Origin: Dermatemys mawii
Taxonomy: Eukaryota; Chordata; Testudines; Dermatemydidae
NCBI GenBank assembly: GCA_007922305.1
Contig: ML677335.1
Location: 42,284,949-42,348,948, forward strand
Direction of reading: 5' to 3'
DNA: 64,000 nucleotides
The first letter of the stretch is position 1; each line of letters opens with the position of its first letter. The position numbers and the translations under genes are program-made. This document shows, one piece after another, positions 21,985-33,500 of this stretch. The notes under the pieces are model-generated. The model was not told the DNA's origin and did no database searches. It saw nothing but the letters and a program-made list of their open reading frames with translations.

Positions 21985-22800
21985 GGAAAAGATGGTTACC
22001 TTTCGTGACCATTGTTCTTTGAGATGTGTTGCTCATGTCCATTCCATTGTATATGTGTGTGCTCGCCACATACACTGATGTGACATACACCGATGTGACA
22101 TACAAACCACTTGACTGCGGACACTGTGCAACACCTACCCACAGTGTGCCGCTCTGAGAGTCGATGCTAGCCATGGAACTATGAACGCGATCCACTGAAT
22201 TAGCCCGCTTACTGGTGAAACACACAATCGAATATATACCATTGGCTTTCTTAATGCGAATTCTAGAAAGTCGATGTTAGCTCGTAGTGAAGACAAGGCC
22301 TCTCTCGAATGTTCCACTCCTTTTGGATCTCCCTCAAACACTTCAGACAGCTTTGATGGGGATCACTGACTGGCCTAGATTTTTTGCAGTAGTCACAAAG
22401 CTTGAAGCCTTGGGATCGGGGCGTGCCCCGTCCATAGGCTGTCCCGTAGGGGACGAACTATTTCTAACTTATGCATTAAGGGAATTAATAAACTATACAA
22501 ACTTTCTAAGAACTATATGCAAAAAATCAGAACTAGACACTATTGAGAAGGAAAGCTTGTCAAGGCCAGGAGATGTTCCAGCACCATCACTGGTGGTTAA
22601 GAAGGAACTGAGGGAAAGGGAAGCCAACTGCACCCCTTATATGGGCACAAATGCATGCCACTCCAGAGGGCCCCAGAGCCAGTCCCCTACGGACACCACG
22701 CTGAGAAAAACTCACACCTACAATGTGAGCAAGCACACACACTTACAGTAGAATGGACATTAGCAAGCACTCAAAGAAGAACTGGGACCTTCTGGGGCCA
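21985..22800 (+). mobile_element. DIRS-like non-coding derivative
   Basis: Left part 'agatggttacctttcgtgac' plus 'gagatgtgttgctcatgtcc' matches the left terminal arm of the DIRS element at 59381 in the same orientation. The right part, 'actggtggttaagaaggaac' through 'gtagaatggacattagcaag' and 'cactcaaagaagaac', matches the non-coding region remembered from chelonian DIRS-like elements. No RT or recombinase is present between them. The interior includes a short tandem repeat at 22070-22106 and the tail of a 'tgaagacaaggcc' TIR element near 22290, so it is itself a mosaic. The 154-codon frame at 22287-22751 is not a protein of known type. Confidence 0.62.
22070..22106. repeat. Short tandem repeat, 16-bp unit
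   Basis: 'atacactgatgtgac' then 'atacaccgatgtgac' and a partial third unit. Confidence 0.8.
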
Positions 22801-22927
22801 GAGGAAGGAAGACGAGGGAGAGGGGAGACAATTCTGACAAGGAATCAAGGAGTTGCGGGGAAGAACTGGCACTCATTGTGCAAAGAGGCTGGGACAAGAT
22901 GCTAGGAAGTGGGTAGAAGGAGGAAAT

Positions 22928-22965
22928 CTGAAAAGGCCTTATATTGATAGTAAGCATCTCCTCCC
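22928..22965. repeat. 38-bp direct repeat, right copy
   Basis: Second copy of the 21697-21734 sequence, 1231 bp away start to start. The two copies bracket the DIRS-like derivative, but far outside its apparent ends. Confidence 0.93.
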
Positions 22966-24342
22966 CTGGACAAGGAGCCTAAGGAGGGAGACTGGGACTG
23001 GGAAACCAGTGAGGCAAGGGAATACAGATGGAGGGTAGAGATGAACAGAGGTAAAGTGTAGACAAAATGATAACCAAAAGCAGTTTATCCACCATGTCCT
23101 CCAGTCCTCTTCTGAGCAATGTTAAACAGCATGATCTGCGCTAGCAACTGGGTAACAACAGTTGGAATTTTTAGGGAAAAAAGGCTAATGTAGCACAGCT
23201 ATCAATGCTACTTAAACCACATACTGGCAGAAGAGAAGCATATCTATAACAGATGAATATACTTTCCCAGTCTTTTCAGTATTGGATATGCTGTGGAAAT
23301 AATAAGCTAACCTGGAAAAGCATTCTTCTACACACAATTTTAGCATATGTCTTACCAAATGGGGTTTAATTTGCACAAACCTTCTGCAATATCTACTACT
23401 AAGAGACTTCTTCTGCCTTACTCCTATTTCACACCTGCATGTACTGTACATATTGTATAAAATTCCCAGTTTTCTACAAAAAAAATCAGCTGCAGCTGCT
23501 CCATTCAATTAATAAAAAAACAGGAAATTTAAACATGTAATCAGTGAGTCTGCCTCTGACGTATTGGTCTTTGTTTAATTTATATCAGGTGATCCAACTC
23601 AAAGTACTAGCCTCAGCAGTAGGAAAGCTGTGGATTGCACTTAATACTACTTCACAAGTCTACACTTCTTTAAAAGAAAACGGTATTTAACACGTGGATC
23701 CTGAAGACTCTTTTGTCCATTCACTCTTCCCTACAGTTTATGCCTTGACTCCCGGCATTGTTTTATGGTAGCACACATCACATTTCCAGGAAAAGCAACA
23801 TACTACAGCTACTTAGGCTTAAGTCCTAACACTACTGAAGCTTTGACAGACAGAATAAATGGAAAAACCTAGATGAGTGCAATTTTCCCACTATCTAGGT
23901 GCTTGCATGGCTCCCATCACCATAGTATTTTATGAATGGCTGCTAATAGACTAGAGCAGGGACTGCGGGGGAAAAAAAGTGTTCAATCTGTACATTATCT
24001 CTGAAATACTTCAACACCTATTTCACATCTACATTTCTGTCATTTCCAGGCTGAGAAATCAATTTTCTTTTTTCTATCTACATTAAATGTTTCCCATCAT
24101 CAGAATGTGGTTGAAAACGCCAGTGCTTCAAAGTAAAAACACTATAATTCAGACAGGCAGTGTCCTAAAAGGTGCCTGCTCTCAATCACATTACTGTCAG
24201 CACCACACTCACCACTGTGGCCTTTGATGGAAGAGGAAAAATAAAGCTTTTTATTTCTTTATATATCCCCAAAAACTTATTCTCACTTCATTAACCCCAT
24301 AAATCACAAAATATACAATCCCTTCCCACCAACAGCAATGCA
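22966..24342. other. No gene; one MIR-like scrap
   Basis: Unique-looking sequence. 'taggtgcttgcatggctccc' at about 23898-23925 matches the MIR-associated 'taggtacttacatggccccc' at 14820 and is a short minus-strand SINE scrap. The 98-codon frame at 23212-23508 has no recognisable motif. Confidence 0.45.
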
Positions 24343-24680
24343 AGATTCATAGTTCTCAAGGCCAGAAGGGATCATTGGGATCATCTATTCTGACCTCTTG
24401 TGTAACACATGCCAGAGAACTTTCCCAAAATAATTCCCAGAGCAGATCATTTAGAAAAAACATCCAATCTTGTTTTAAAAATGGTCAGTGATGGAGAATC
24501 CACCATGACCTTTGATAAGATGTTCCAATGGTTAATTACTCCCATTGTTAAAAATATATAATTTATTTCCAGTCTGATTTTTTCTAGCAGTCTTACATCA
24601 TTCCTCCCAAGTTTTAATAGCATAGTAATACAGTGAGATCTTTTATTAGTAGGACTTAAACTATTTTTATAGAAGATACT
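24343..24680 (-). mobile_element. CR1 LINE 3' fragment
   Basis: The plus strand shows the antisense CR1 tail beginning 'agattcatagttctcaaggc', then 'cagaagggatcattgggatc', 'aaacatccaatcttgtttt' and 'ttccaatggttaattact'. This is a different CR1 subfamily from that at 705-1667. The left edge is the 3' end; the inner edge fades near 24680. Confidence 0.88.
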
Positions 24681-26400
24681 AATACTACAGTTTTCAACAT
24701 TAAAAAGTCAACATTTGCCAACAGATAAAACATGGTATTATAAATGGTGGAGAAAACAGTGATATCTAAATATTGCTGTATGGCACCTGTCGGCTGAGGC
24801 TGAAAGCTGCTGAATTTTAAATGGCAACAACTGTATATTTATTATAATGCTTTTATGATGAATAATTAAAGCTATACTGCACTTGTCAAAATCTATGAAC
24901 AAAGTACATTCTGTGAAGTATGAATGATCACTGTTTATCGTGTGTGTTCATTTATTTGCAAATTCACAAAATTTCATATTTACTCATTAGTGCAACTAAT
25001 AGTTTCTATTGCCTTAAAATCATAGTAAGTACCATATATGTTTGACATAATCAGAGGTTCAGATCTACACATGTTGTCCCTTTTTACTGCCAATGCTGAG
25101 ATTCAATTTATTCCTAAAGTGTAAAGTGGCCTTTTTTAGGAAGCAGCAAACAAGTCATTAAAAAAAAACAATCTCACTTCTCTTACCTGCTAATGGCCAG
25201 ATTACAACTGGACCCGGTGAGATGCAATGAACTTTCCCCCCTTTGCTACCTGTATACTTGTAATTTTATCCTTTGCACTACTCTGAATGAAAAGACTGGC
25301 TAAGGGCTAGTGCCTCCATAGGCACTAACTTCTCAGATAAACAGTGGGGGGATGGGAGGCTCATGGGTTTCATCCCGATATGCAACTGCCAGCACAGTTT
25401 ACCAACTACAGAAGGAAACTCACAGGGTGACTCCACTGTTCCCAGTTCAGGCTAGAATTTAATGGCTCAGTCCAACCCTATACGTCTTATGTAACTTGGC
25501 TGTACAAATCCTCATCGGTCAATTAAACAAGTGGCAGCTAATCAAGGAGAGGAATGTTGTGTGCCCTGCTTTGCTCTCTCTTTTAAAAGGCTCCCAAGGA
25601 ATGTTCTAAAGCTACTCTGCATTTCTTAGTGACATGAAAACTTTTAGCCATGCCCTAGTACAGGTCATGGGGAAAAATTGGCAGAAGAACTGCTTCAATT
25701 ACGTGGCTCTGGCATTTGGCTCCTTTTTGATGACTTTAGTAGGTCAATGTGCTATCTGACCATAAGAGGATAGGTGATATCTGGATGCTTCTCTTACAAT
25801 TATTTGCACTGCTCACAAATCCAGGATGTTTATTGCCCCTGGAGGTATGGCAAAATAAAGCAGCGCAACAGCTCAAGGACCTCTGCCTGATCTTTGTTAA
25901 CTCCATTGTTCTCTATAGATTAATGAGCATGATTCAATGCCTTAATGTTAGTATTGAAAACAAGAGATAATCTAGAACCTACAGGCTTGATTTTTACCCT
26001 AAGATTTAATTGGGCAAGTTAATGGAATAAGTTTTTAGTTAGTTTATTTGTAATAAATCATCCCGAGATCTCCATGTGTTTTAAACCAAAAATTCTTCCT
26101 GCAGACCATTTTCTCTGCATTGATTTCTGGGCAGTATGTGCTACCTACCCTGACAGACTCTTACCCACAGTAATGCACATGCAGAAGAGGTTTTATATGG
26201 AGCAGATATTGATGAAGTTGCGCCTACAAGTTTCCATTCCTTAAGGTCTTCACCTGTAGTGAGCATGCACGTGAATGCTTTTGTTTTCTATGCCTTCAGT
26301 AAGTACTGTAATAGGAGCTCTGAGCAGAACTGGAGCTGATGATCAGCTCTAGAGTGATCCTAAGATTGCCAAGGAGAGCAATACTGCTTTATCTACCCTG
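24681..26400. other. No gene seen
   Basis: AT-rich in the first half, mixed in the second. The 73-codon frame at 25749-25970 shows nothing recognisable. Confidence 0.45.
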
Positions 26401-26401
26401 T

Positions 26402-26640
26402 AGTGTGAGGCAGAGTGGCCAAACTGATAGAGAACTGGACTGGGACTTAGGAGATTCAGACTCTTTTCCCAGCTCTGTCAGTGGCCTGCTAGGTGGCCTT
26501 GGCTGTCACTTCCCTCTGTGCATCTCAGTTTCCTCAACTGTAAAATGGAGATAACTGATACTAACCTCTTTTGTAAAGTGTTTTCAGATCTATTTTTGAA
26601 AAGCCCTACAAAGAGCAAGATATTCTTCTTCTTATTATTG
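26402..26640 (+). mobile_element. MIR-type SINE, near full length
   Basis: Plus-strand order: tRNA-like head 'gtggccaaactgatagagaa', 'ctggactgggacttaggaga', then 'cagctctgtcagtggcctgc', 'cagtttcctcaactgtaaaa', and an L2-like 3' end finishing in 'cttcttcttattatt'. This is the canonical layout of a CORE/MIR SINE with its short tandem tail. Confidence 0.9.
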
Positions 26641-27069
26641 AAAATTGTGGGCCAGGGTTAATACTTTTCCAATTCTTTCTAAGAATGAGCTTTTTTTTAC
26701 CTGTTACTTATCTACTATAGAGTGAAACATTTCTAGGAGCCTGGTAACTGCCAATTTGACCTCCAGAGAGGATTCTGATACACAACAATTGAATTCATCC
26801 CTGCAGGAACCAAGAACTATGTCAAACTGCACCACATTCTGTTTCAGTGTACAGTACACTTCTTCAACCTAGTCTTCACTAATAAAAGAACCTAGCACAG
26901 TATATAAAAAAAAACAAACACAAAGAAAGGACATTAAAAACCTCAAACAAAACAAAGACCAAACATGATTTTCCCCCGGAAGAGAAAAATGGAAAAGGAA
27001 CGACGTCTCATTGTTTATTGCATTGTTGGAAGATGCTCCATTACCTAGTGATTAGAGTGCTATAAAATA

Positions 27070-27275
27070 AATGATAATAATCATAATACCCAGTCTTACA
27101 AAGCTCTTTACATTAGTATTTCTCAAAGCACTTTACAATCTTTAATGCATTTATCCTCATAGCACTCCTATGAGGTGGAGGGAGGAGGAAGTGAGGAACA
27201 GGGAAGCTGAGAAACTCATTCAAGATCACACAGGAAGTCTTTGGGATGGCAGGCACTGAACCCAAAGTTGATCAA
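27070..27275 (-). mobile_element. MIR-type SINE
   Basis: Antisense order on the plus strand: tail 'ataataatcataatacc', 'caaagcactttacaatc', 'tttatcctcatagcactcc', 'gaagctgagaaactcattc', 'aagatcacacaggaagtc', 'actgaacccaaagttg'. Confidence 0.87.
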
Positions 27276-27695
27276 ATCTATAAAGAACTCAGGGACCTTT
27301 CTTGCTCACTCACCATGTAGATCCAAGTGTTAGGAAGAAATAAGACCATGTTTCTATTGGTTTATAACCTGCAAGAATTTTGCCACCTCTCTACCTGTTA
27401 TTTCACTATTTGTTGCTCAAAACCTTGTAATACTGATTTGATTAAATCAAAATGAGGATTTTCACATGAAAAAGCAATGTTGACTTGAGAGCTGCTGAAA
27501 AATAGATTTGTAGAGAAGAGTCAAAATCCCCAGACCTCACACACATCTACCACAGATGGAGAGAATACCTTTCACAATTAAGTCACAGAAAAGCCATGAA
27601 ATTAGTTATCTTGTCCACTTTTTCTCAAGGGCTAAAACTCCTCAAAACATTTTAGGGTTCATTATGTTTTTTAAATAATATTCCATCCTGCATTA

Positions 27696-27826
27696 CTACA
27701 ATACATCAAGAGTCAGAGGGGTAGCCGTGTTAATGTGGAATAGCAGAGGTGACAAAGAGTCCTGTGGCACCTTAAGTTAGTCTTGAAGGTGCCACAGGAC
27801 TCTTTGTCACTTCTACAATACATCAA
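27696..27826 (+). mobile_element. Fold-back retroposon with perfect 14-bp target duplication
   Basis: A perfect direct repeat 'ctacaatacatcaa' at 27696-27709 and 27813-27826 bounds a 103-bp insert. The insert begins with the sense head ('gagtcagaggggtagccgtg') and ends with an inverted copy of its own body. The arms 'agaggtgacaaagagtcctg' plus 'tggcacctt' and their complement match over 29 bp with one mismatch, with a loop of about 11 bases. No poly(A) or tandem tail is present. Confidence 0.9.
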
Positions 27827-29219
27827 ACTGTCTTGAGTACCTGAAAAGTGCTATATAAATGTAAGGCGGTATTATATTAACTCTCCCAGCAAGCATGAAG
27901 ACATACCTCTTTTCCAAGCAAGGGAGCTTTTGTTTGACAGGACTTGAATTTTGCCTACTGTTATTTCAAGTCAATGAAGCAACCTCCCTCCACATATATA
28001 CAGCAGTTTCAGAAAAGGCAGACAGGTCTGTAACATCATAACCCTAGAAAAAAGGTAGAAGGGAAACCCAGTTGCTTTTTCACTGATGCTTAATTAGAAG
28101 GGGAAAAAAAAGCAATTTTCATGCTTTAACAGGCCACTGACCTGCTGATAAGTTAAGATGATAATAAGATAGCACAGTTAATTAGTCTTTGAAACATTTA
28201 TCTTCTAAACCGTTAATCCTAAAACAAATATTTGTACTGAAAAGAATAACAATATAGAAACATTATATATAAAGTTTTTACTCATCTCAGAGAAGTATCA
28301 TTATGATGTTTGATAATGAACTCTCTCTGTCTGAAGAATAACAAGGAATTAAAATAATGTAAGAGTTTAGACTTGTTTGAGAGTGCATGACTTCCAACAT
28401 CTGAGTACGTGAGTCAGATTTCACTTCTGGCTCAATCCCCTAACGCTATAACAGCTTAATTTAGTTGAACCAGACATTCCCATCTACAATTAAATCAAGA
28501 ACTACAACAGAACAATTGTTTTATAAACTGCTGAAAAATTAATTTGAAGCTGATGAGAGATAGTAAAATCGATAATGTCTTGCAGCAATTCTATATCTAT
28601 ATTAGCTTTTTGTAAGTTCTGCTGGATGCTGAAATATCACAGTTGATAAAAGATGCCTGTCATATTGTTCTCTTAGCCAGATATTGTACATTATCACTGA
28701 CTTTTCTTATCTATATGTAGAGCATGCATTACAAGTTAGTTATGCAACTAGGAGATAAAGTTCAAGTTCATTTTCTTCAGGAGTCCTGTAGGGCCTGAGA
28801 GAATCTCTTTTAACCCTATTCAAAAGCAAACAGTGTTATCTTAAAAAGGACTAGATTTTGTTATTTACTTTTGACTAAATATGAAAATCCTAAAGAATAG
28901 CCATTGTCAGGTCTGGCTTTAAATGGAGCAAAAATGTTAGGATTGCAGAAAAAAAGTATCAAGTATGTAAAGGCACAAATAAATTTTGACAATATTGCTA
29001 TAAAAGATAAATGAAACAAAATATCATTCCAATTTTGTAACATCATAAATTCATAATCATAATTAAAAATGAGACTTTCAAGACAGTTTCATTTTCTTAG
29101 AACATGCTTCTTATTTCAACACTCCACAATTTCTCATTGATTATATCACCATCATAACGTGTACAGATAAGACACATGGACATATTCTACATATATAGTG
29201 ATTATATATTAGTGATTTC
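27827..29219. other. No gene seen
   Basis: AT-rich unique-looking sequence. Open frames are short and featureless. Confidence 0.45.
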
Positions 29220-30212
29220 TAGGGTTGCCAACATTCTAATCACACAAAATCAAACACCACTTACCCAAGGCTTCACCCCCGCATTTGTTGCTCACTCCCC
29301 TCCACCCTCACTCACTTTCACCAGGCAGGGGCAGGGCGTTGTGGTCTGGGAAGGAGGTGAGGACCACATCTGGGGGTGTGGGCGCTGGAGTGAGGCCAGT
29401 GATGAGAGATTTGGGGTATGGGAGAGTGCTCTGGGATGGGGTAGGTGTTTGGAGTGTGGGGCAGCAGGCTCCGGGTGGGGCCAGAAATTAGCGGGTCAGG
29501 GTGTGGGACAGGGCTCCAGGTTGGGGCAAGGGGTGGGGGTCGGGAGCACTGAGGGCTCAGGATGAGGGCTTTGGAGTGCAGGAGGGGGCTCCAGACTGGG
29601 GCAGAAGGTTGGAGTGCAGGGGGGTAAGGGCTCTGGCTAGGGGTTTGGGCTCTAGGGTGAGGATGGGGATGAGGTGTTTGGGGCTCAAGAGGGGGCTCAG
29701 GGCTGGGTCAGGGGGTTGGAGTGTGAGGGGGGTTGCAGAATGCAGGCTCTGGGAGGGAGTTTGGATGCGGGAGGGGACTCTGGGCTGTGGCAGAGAATTG
29801 AGGTGCAAAATCCCGGCTCCCAGGAAGTGGCTGTCAGGTCCCTACAGCCATTAGGTGTATGGGTGGTACATGAGGCTCCACGCACTCCCCTCAGTCCTGC
29901 AGGCGCCCCCTTCTTCCCCAACTCCCATTGATAGCGGTTCCCAGCCACAGGGAGCCGCTTATCCAACACTCAGGGTGCCGGCAACACGCTGAGCCCCCCT
30001 GGCCACCCATGCACCATGGGGCCGCAGGGAGCTGGCAGCCGCTTCCAGGAGCTGCAGAGAGTCAGGGCAAGCAGGTAGCCTCCCTTAGACCCGGGCCTCC
30101 ACTGCGCTGCCAACTGGACTTTTAATATCCCAGTTGGTAGTGCTGACCGGAACCACCAGGGTCCCTTTTCGACTGGGCATTCCAGTTGAAAACTGGGAAC
30201 CTGACAAACCTA
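29220..30212. mobile_element. Non-autonomous DNA element with 'tagggttgcca' end and G-rich payload
   Basis: The left end 'tagggttgccaacattctaa' and a decayed right end 'gttgaaaactgggaacctga' plus 'caaaccta' match the better kept copy at 38477-39008. The middle (29330-29830) is an imperfect tandem array of G-rich units built on 'gggctc..gg.tggggcag' and 'ttggagtgcag'. Several long open frames run through the array on both strands because of its composition; none resembles a protein family. No target duplication was found. Confidence 0.68.
29330..29830 (+). repeat. G-rich degenerate minisatellite
   Basis: Runs of three to six G recur every few bases on the plus strand with very few C runs. Units are about 30-60 bp and imperfect. 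Strong potential for G-quadruplex formation is inferred from the spacing of G runs. Confidence 0.8.
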
Positions 30213-30248
30213 CTGCATAAGAAAGTATTTGGGTAACAGATATTATAC

Positions 30249-30570
30249 CAGGGGTCAACAACCTTTCAGAAGTTGTGTGACGAGTCTTCATTTATTCACT
30301 TTAATTTAAGGTTTCGCGTGCCAGTAATACATTTTAACGTTTTTAGAAGGTCTCTTTCTATAAGTCTATAATATATAACTAAACTATTGTTGTGTGTAAG
30401 GTAAATAAGGTTTTTAAAATGTTTAAGAGGCTTCATTTAAAATTAAATTCAAATGCAGCGCCACACCCACCTCCCCCAGACCGGTGACCAGGACCCAGGC
30501 AGTGAGAGTGCCACTGAAAATCAGCTTGCATGCCACCTTTGGCACGTGAGCCATAGGTTGCCTACCCCTG
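30249..30570 (+). mobile_element. hAT-type non-autonomous element, 322 bp, 8-bp target duplication
   Basis: Ends 'caggggtcaacaacc' and, inverted, 'ggttgcctacccctg' form hAT-like TIRs. The flanks are 'tattatac' (30241-30248) and 'tattatgc' (30571-30578), an 8-bp duplication with one mismatch, diagnostic of hAT insertion. It includes the family's 'cttcatttattcactttaat' and 'ttttaacgtttttagaaggt' segments. Non-coding. Confidence 0.92.
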
Positions 30571-30578
30571 TATTATGC

Positions 30579-33500
30579 CATAAGCAAGTTGTCAACAACA
30601 AGGCTAATAAAAATATTTTGTGCTTATGCCAATGCAACCTTCCACAGAAGACATTCAAAAGACTTTACAACCATTCATGAATAAAGCCGAACAGCATCTC
30701 CATAACTTAAAGTTATGTAGGAAGCCTATGCCAGAGCCAGGAATAGAACATTTTCTCATGGCTACAGTAGCAGCAGTGGGGGCACAGCTGACTTGTGCCA
30801 AGTAAAAACCTCCCTAAAATCTTTGGGTATATTGCGGTAGGGTGGTGGCTTGGGTGGCCACCCAAGTTTAGATCCAGAAAGTCAGGCAGGCTTGAACTCA
30901 AACAGCTATCCTGAACTGCCACCAATGCCACAACGTCCACAAATCCTCACTCTTATGCAAGTGTCCACAGGAAGCAGAAAGGACTCCAAGCTTGGCCAAC
31001 TTCCAAGAGTAGCAGGACTGAAGCCTAAGATTTTTGCTAATTTGGCACAACCAGTTCTAATATTAAAAGATGTTATAATTGGCTCTTTTGTTCCTCTATG
31101 AGCTATACAGTAATCTCCTGATGGTCAGGGATGTAGTTCTCATTTGTTTACAAAAATATACAAAGCTGCACAAATGAAAGCACACAAATGTGCTTATGAG
31201 ACTAACATTACTGGCATGGTCAAGAATGGGCTCCTATTTCTCAGTCTGTTTTTCATGACCTTTCTCAAAGAGAAAATTTATTTAAACACATTGTTAATAT
31301 ACAGAATGCTCTACTACAGTTATGCAAATATGTTGGAAAGAAAGCCAGCAAAAGTTTAATTCATTCCCGAGCTGAATGAAAGAAGTAGGTTGCACTTATA
31401 CAGTTAATAATTCATTTTAGTCAATTTAACGATAATTACTCAGCAATCACTACTTATTTATAAACATGTAAATGCTTGCTTTAGCGACAGATTTAATCAT
31501 ACGACACATAAGGTATTTAATATTGTAATTAAATATAGATATATTAATGACACCAAACATTTGTTACTAATTAATACATATGGTTAATCACTAAGTATCT
31601 TACTAAGTGCTTATTAGGATGTCTGTGTCCATGAACAGCTGATTTTCCTTTGTCATCTGCCTGATATTGTTACATTTCAGTTCAACAGGAAAGAGGAGGA
31701 GTGGAAAGGGAGGTGCAACCTCTAAGAAAATTATTTATATTATCAATAACATGAAATTCTACTAGACTTATACCTCACAAAACATATTTATTTTCAGAAA
31801 CAACTCTGTTCACATCACATTTTCAGTTATTTGTCTTCCTGCTTTAAACAACCTTTGCGTTTAAAAGTGGTTCTTACTCAGTTAATAGGAGTTTTGCTTG
31901 AGTAAGTATATTTCCCCCATGGAATAGACTTGCATTATCCCAGGAAAGCCAAAGTTAGTAGGATATGCAACGCGGACAAACATAGGGGGATGAGCGGGAA
32001 AGGAGTCCTGGAGACTGGGTGTCGCTGTTCAGATAAGATTTTAACTACTTATTATTAATAAGCTTTTATTATGTATTCATGTTGTGATAGAACCCAACAT
32101 CAGGATTGGGACATCATTATGTTAAGGGCTGTACACACACAGGGAAACAGTCTCTCTGTCTCAAAGAGCTTATAAGTTTTAAAAAAGGGAATAAAGTGAG
32201 GGGAAAGGGATGTAACATACAAGCAAAGTGATTAATGTAATGATAGGCAAAAATCTTATTAGATCCATGAGGTTTTTGTATCCTTCTTAGTAAACTCTCA
32301 GCTGTTCCTCCAAATTACTTAGCCATTGTTCAAATGCACTTAAAAAACCCAAAACATTTCCATTTGCTATTTTAGTTACCCTTTCGTACTTAGCGAGCTC
32401 CCTGCCAATAACTAACCTGAGTTGCTTCAGCACCTTTTCATCATCCTGCCTTTCTATTTCCCAAATGTGTCCATCCCCCATTCCTAACTAGGACCTTACT
32501 TGGGGGTGGGGGTAGGGTGAGTGTGTGGGGCAAGGAGAGAGGGAAAAAAAAGCCAGTACGAACCCTTGAACAGTTATTCAGTTCAACTAGTGTGGGTGCA
32601 CTTGCATGCGTACCCAGCCCTCCCACAGAGTTTCAATGGCTCCAGGAGAGGAGTAGTAGCCAATGACCAGTGTAAGCTGCGAGGTCATCAGCGTGCTGGG
32701 CTGTGGAGTTATGCCAGTGGGGAGTCATGGTATCTCCTCCGTGTAGGTCTACACCTGGCAGGAGTTTGTCCCAACCTATGTGGCTGATAAGCTGGGGTGG
32801 GGTTCTGCTTGATGCCATGTATCCTGAAAGAGCCACAGTGAGCCACTGTTCCCCCTTATGCAGAATGCTAGCCAATGAAACTGTATAACTGGTGGAATTG
32901 GCCATGACCTGCCACTTCTATATCTGCCCACCTGTGTATGTCCATAGCACACTGCCAAGCACTGATTTCAACTACTGACCTCTTTGTCAGCGCTCCCCAT
33001 TCTAAGCAATGGGGAACACTAACCTACTATTCTTAACTTGGGCTATTTAAAAAAGCGCTAGGGAATTCCAAACAAAGGTTTTAAAAAGGTTAGAGGTTTA
33101 GGCCTGTTTGTCTCTCTGGTATGGCTAAATGTTTAAATATAAAACTGTTTTCGCCTTACCCTTTTCCTTCTTACATTCCCCACCATCCTTGCCTTCCAAT
33201 CTCCTCTTGCCTGCCCTTAATTTTAAATTATTAGTTAACATAAGGCACAAATGGGGGCAAAGGAAGTGGAAATACAAGAGACAAGCATAAAGGCAAGCAT
33301 TCAACTTGGAGCACTGCTAGGAGTTTGCTGGGCTGTGAAACTGCTGCAAACTCCAGGTCTTTTATGGAGAAAAATCTCATATTAGACCATATGTAATTAA
33401 AGCAAGTGTCATCATAAACTAATGGGTCTTCACTAATACTTCTAAACTTCAGGAGATTATGCTCTGGAAATTATGCTTCCTCTTCTCCATTGGTGGATTG

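Noticed and set aside
22287..22751. 154-codon plus-strand frame
   Set aside because: Lies in DIRS-like non-coding sequence; no RT, recombinase or other motif, and adjoining copies of this region are not coding.
27710..27812. Hairpin as a microRNA or terminator
   Set aside because: It is the fold-back part of a retroposon with a 14-bp target duplication; bacterial-type terminators do not apply here.
29176..29931. Glycine- and tryptophan-rich frames up to 129 codons
   Set aside because: Products of the G-rich minisatellite; the minus strand gives equally open proline-rich frames.
32287..32481. 64-codon minus-strand frame that looks amphipathic
   Set aside because: Stop just upstream, no convincing splice acceptor, unrecognised. 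Could be rechecked by conservation but is not supported here.
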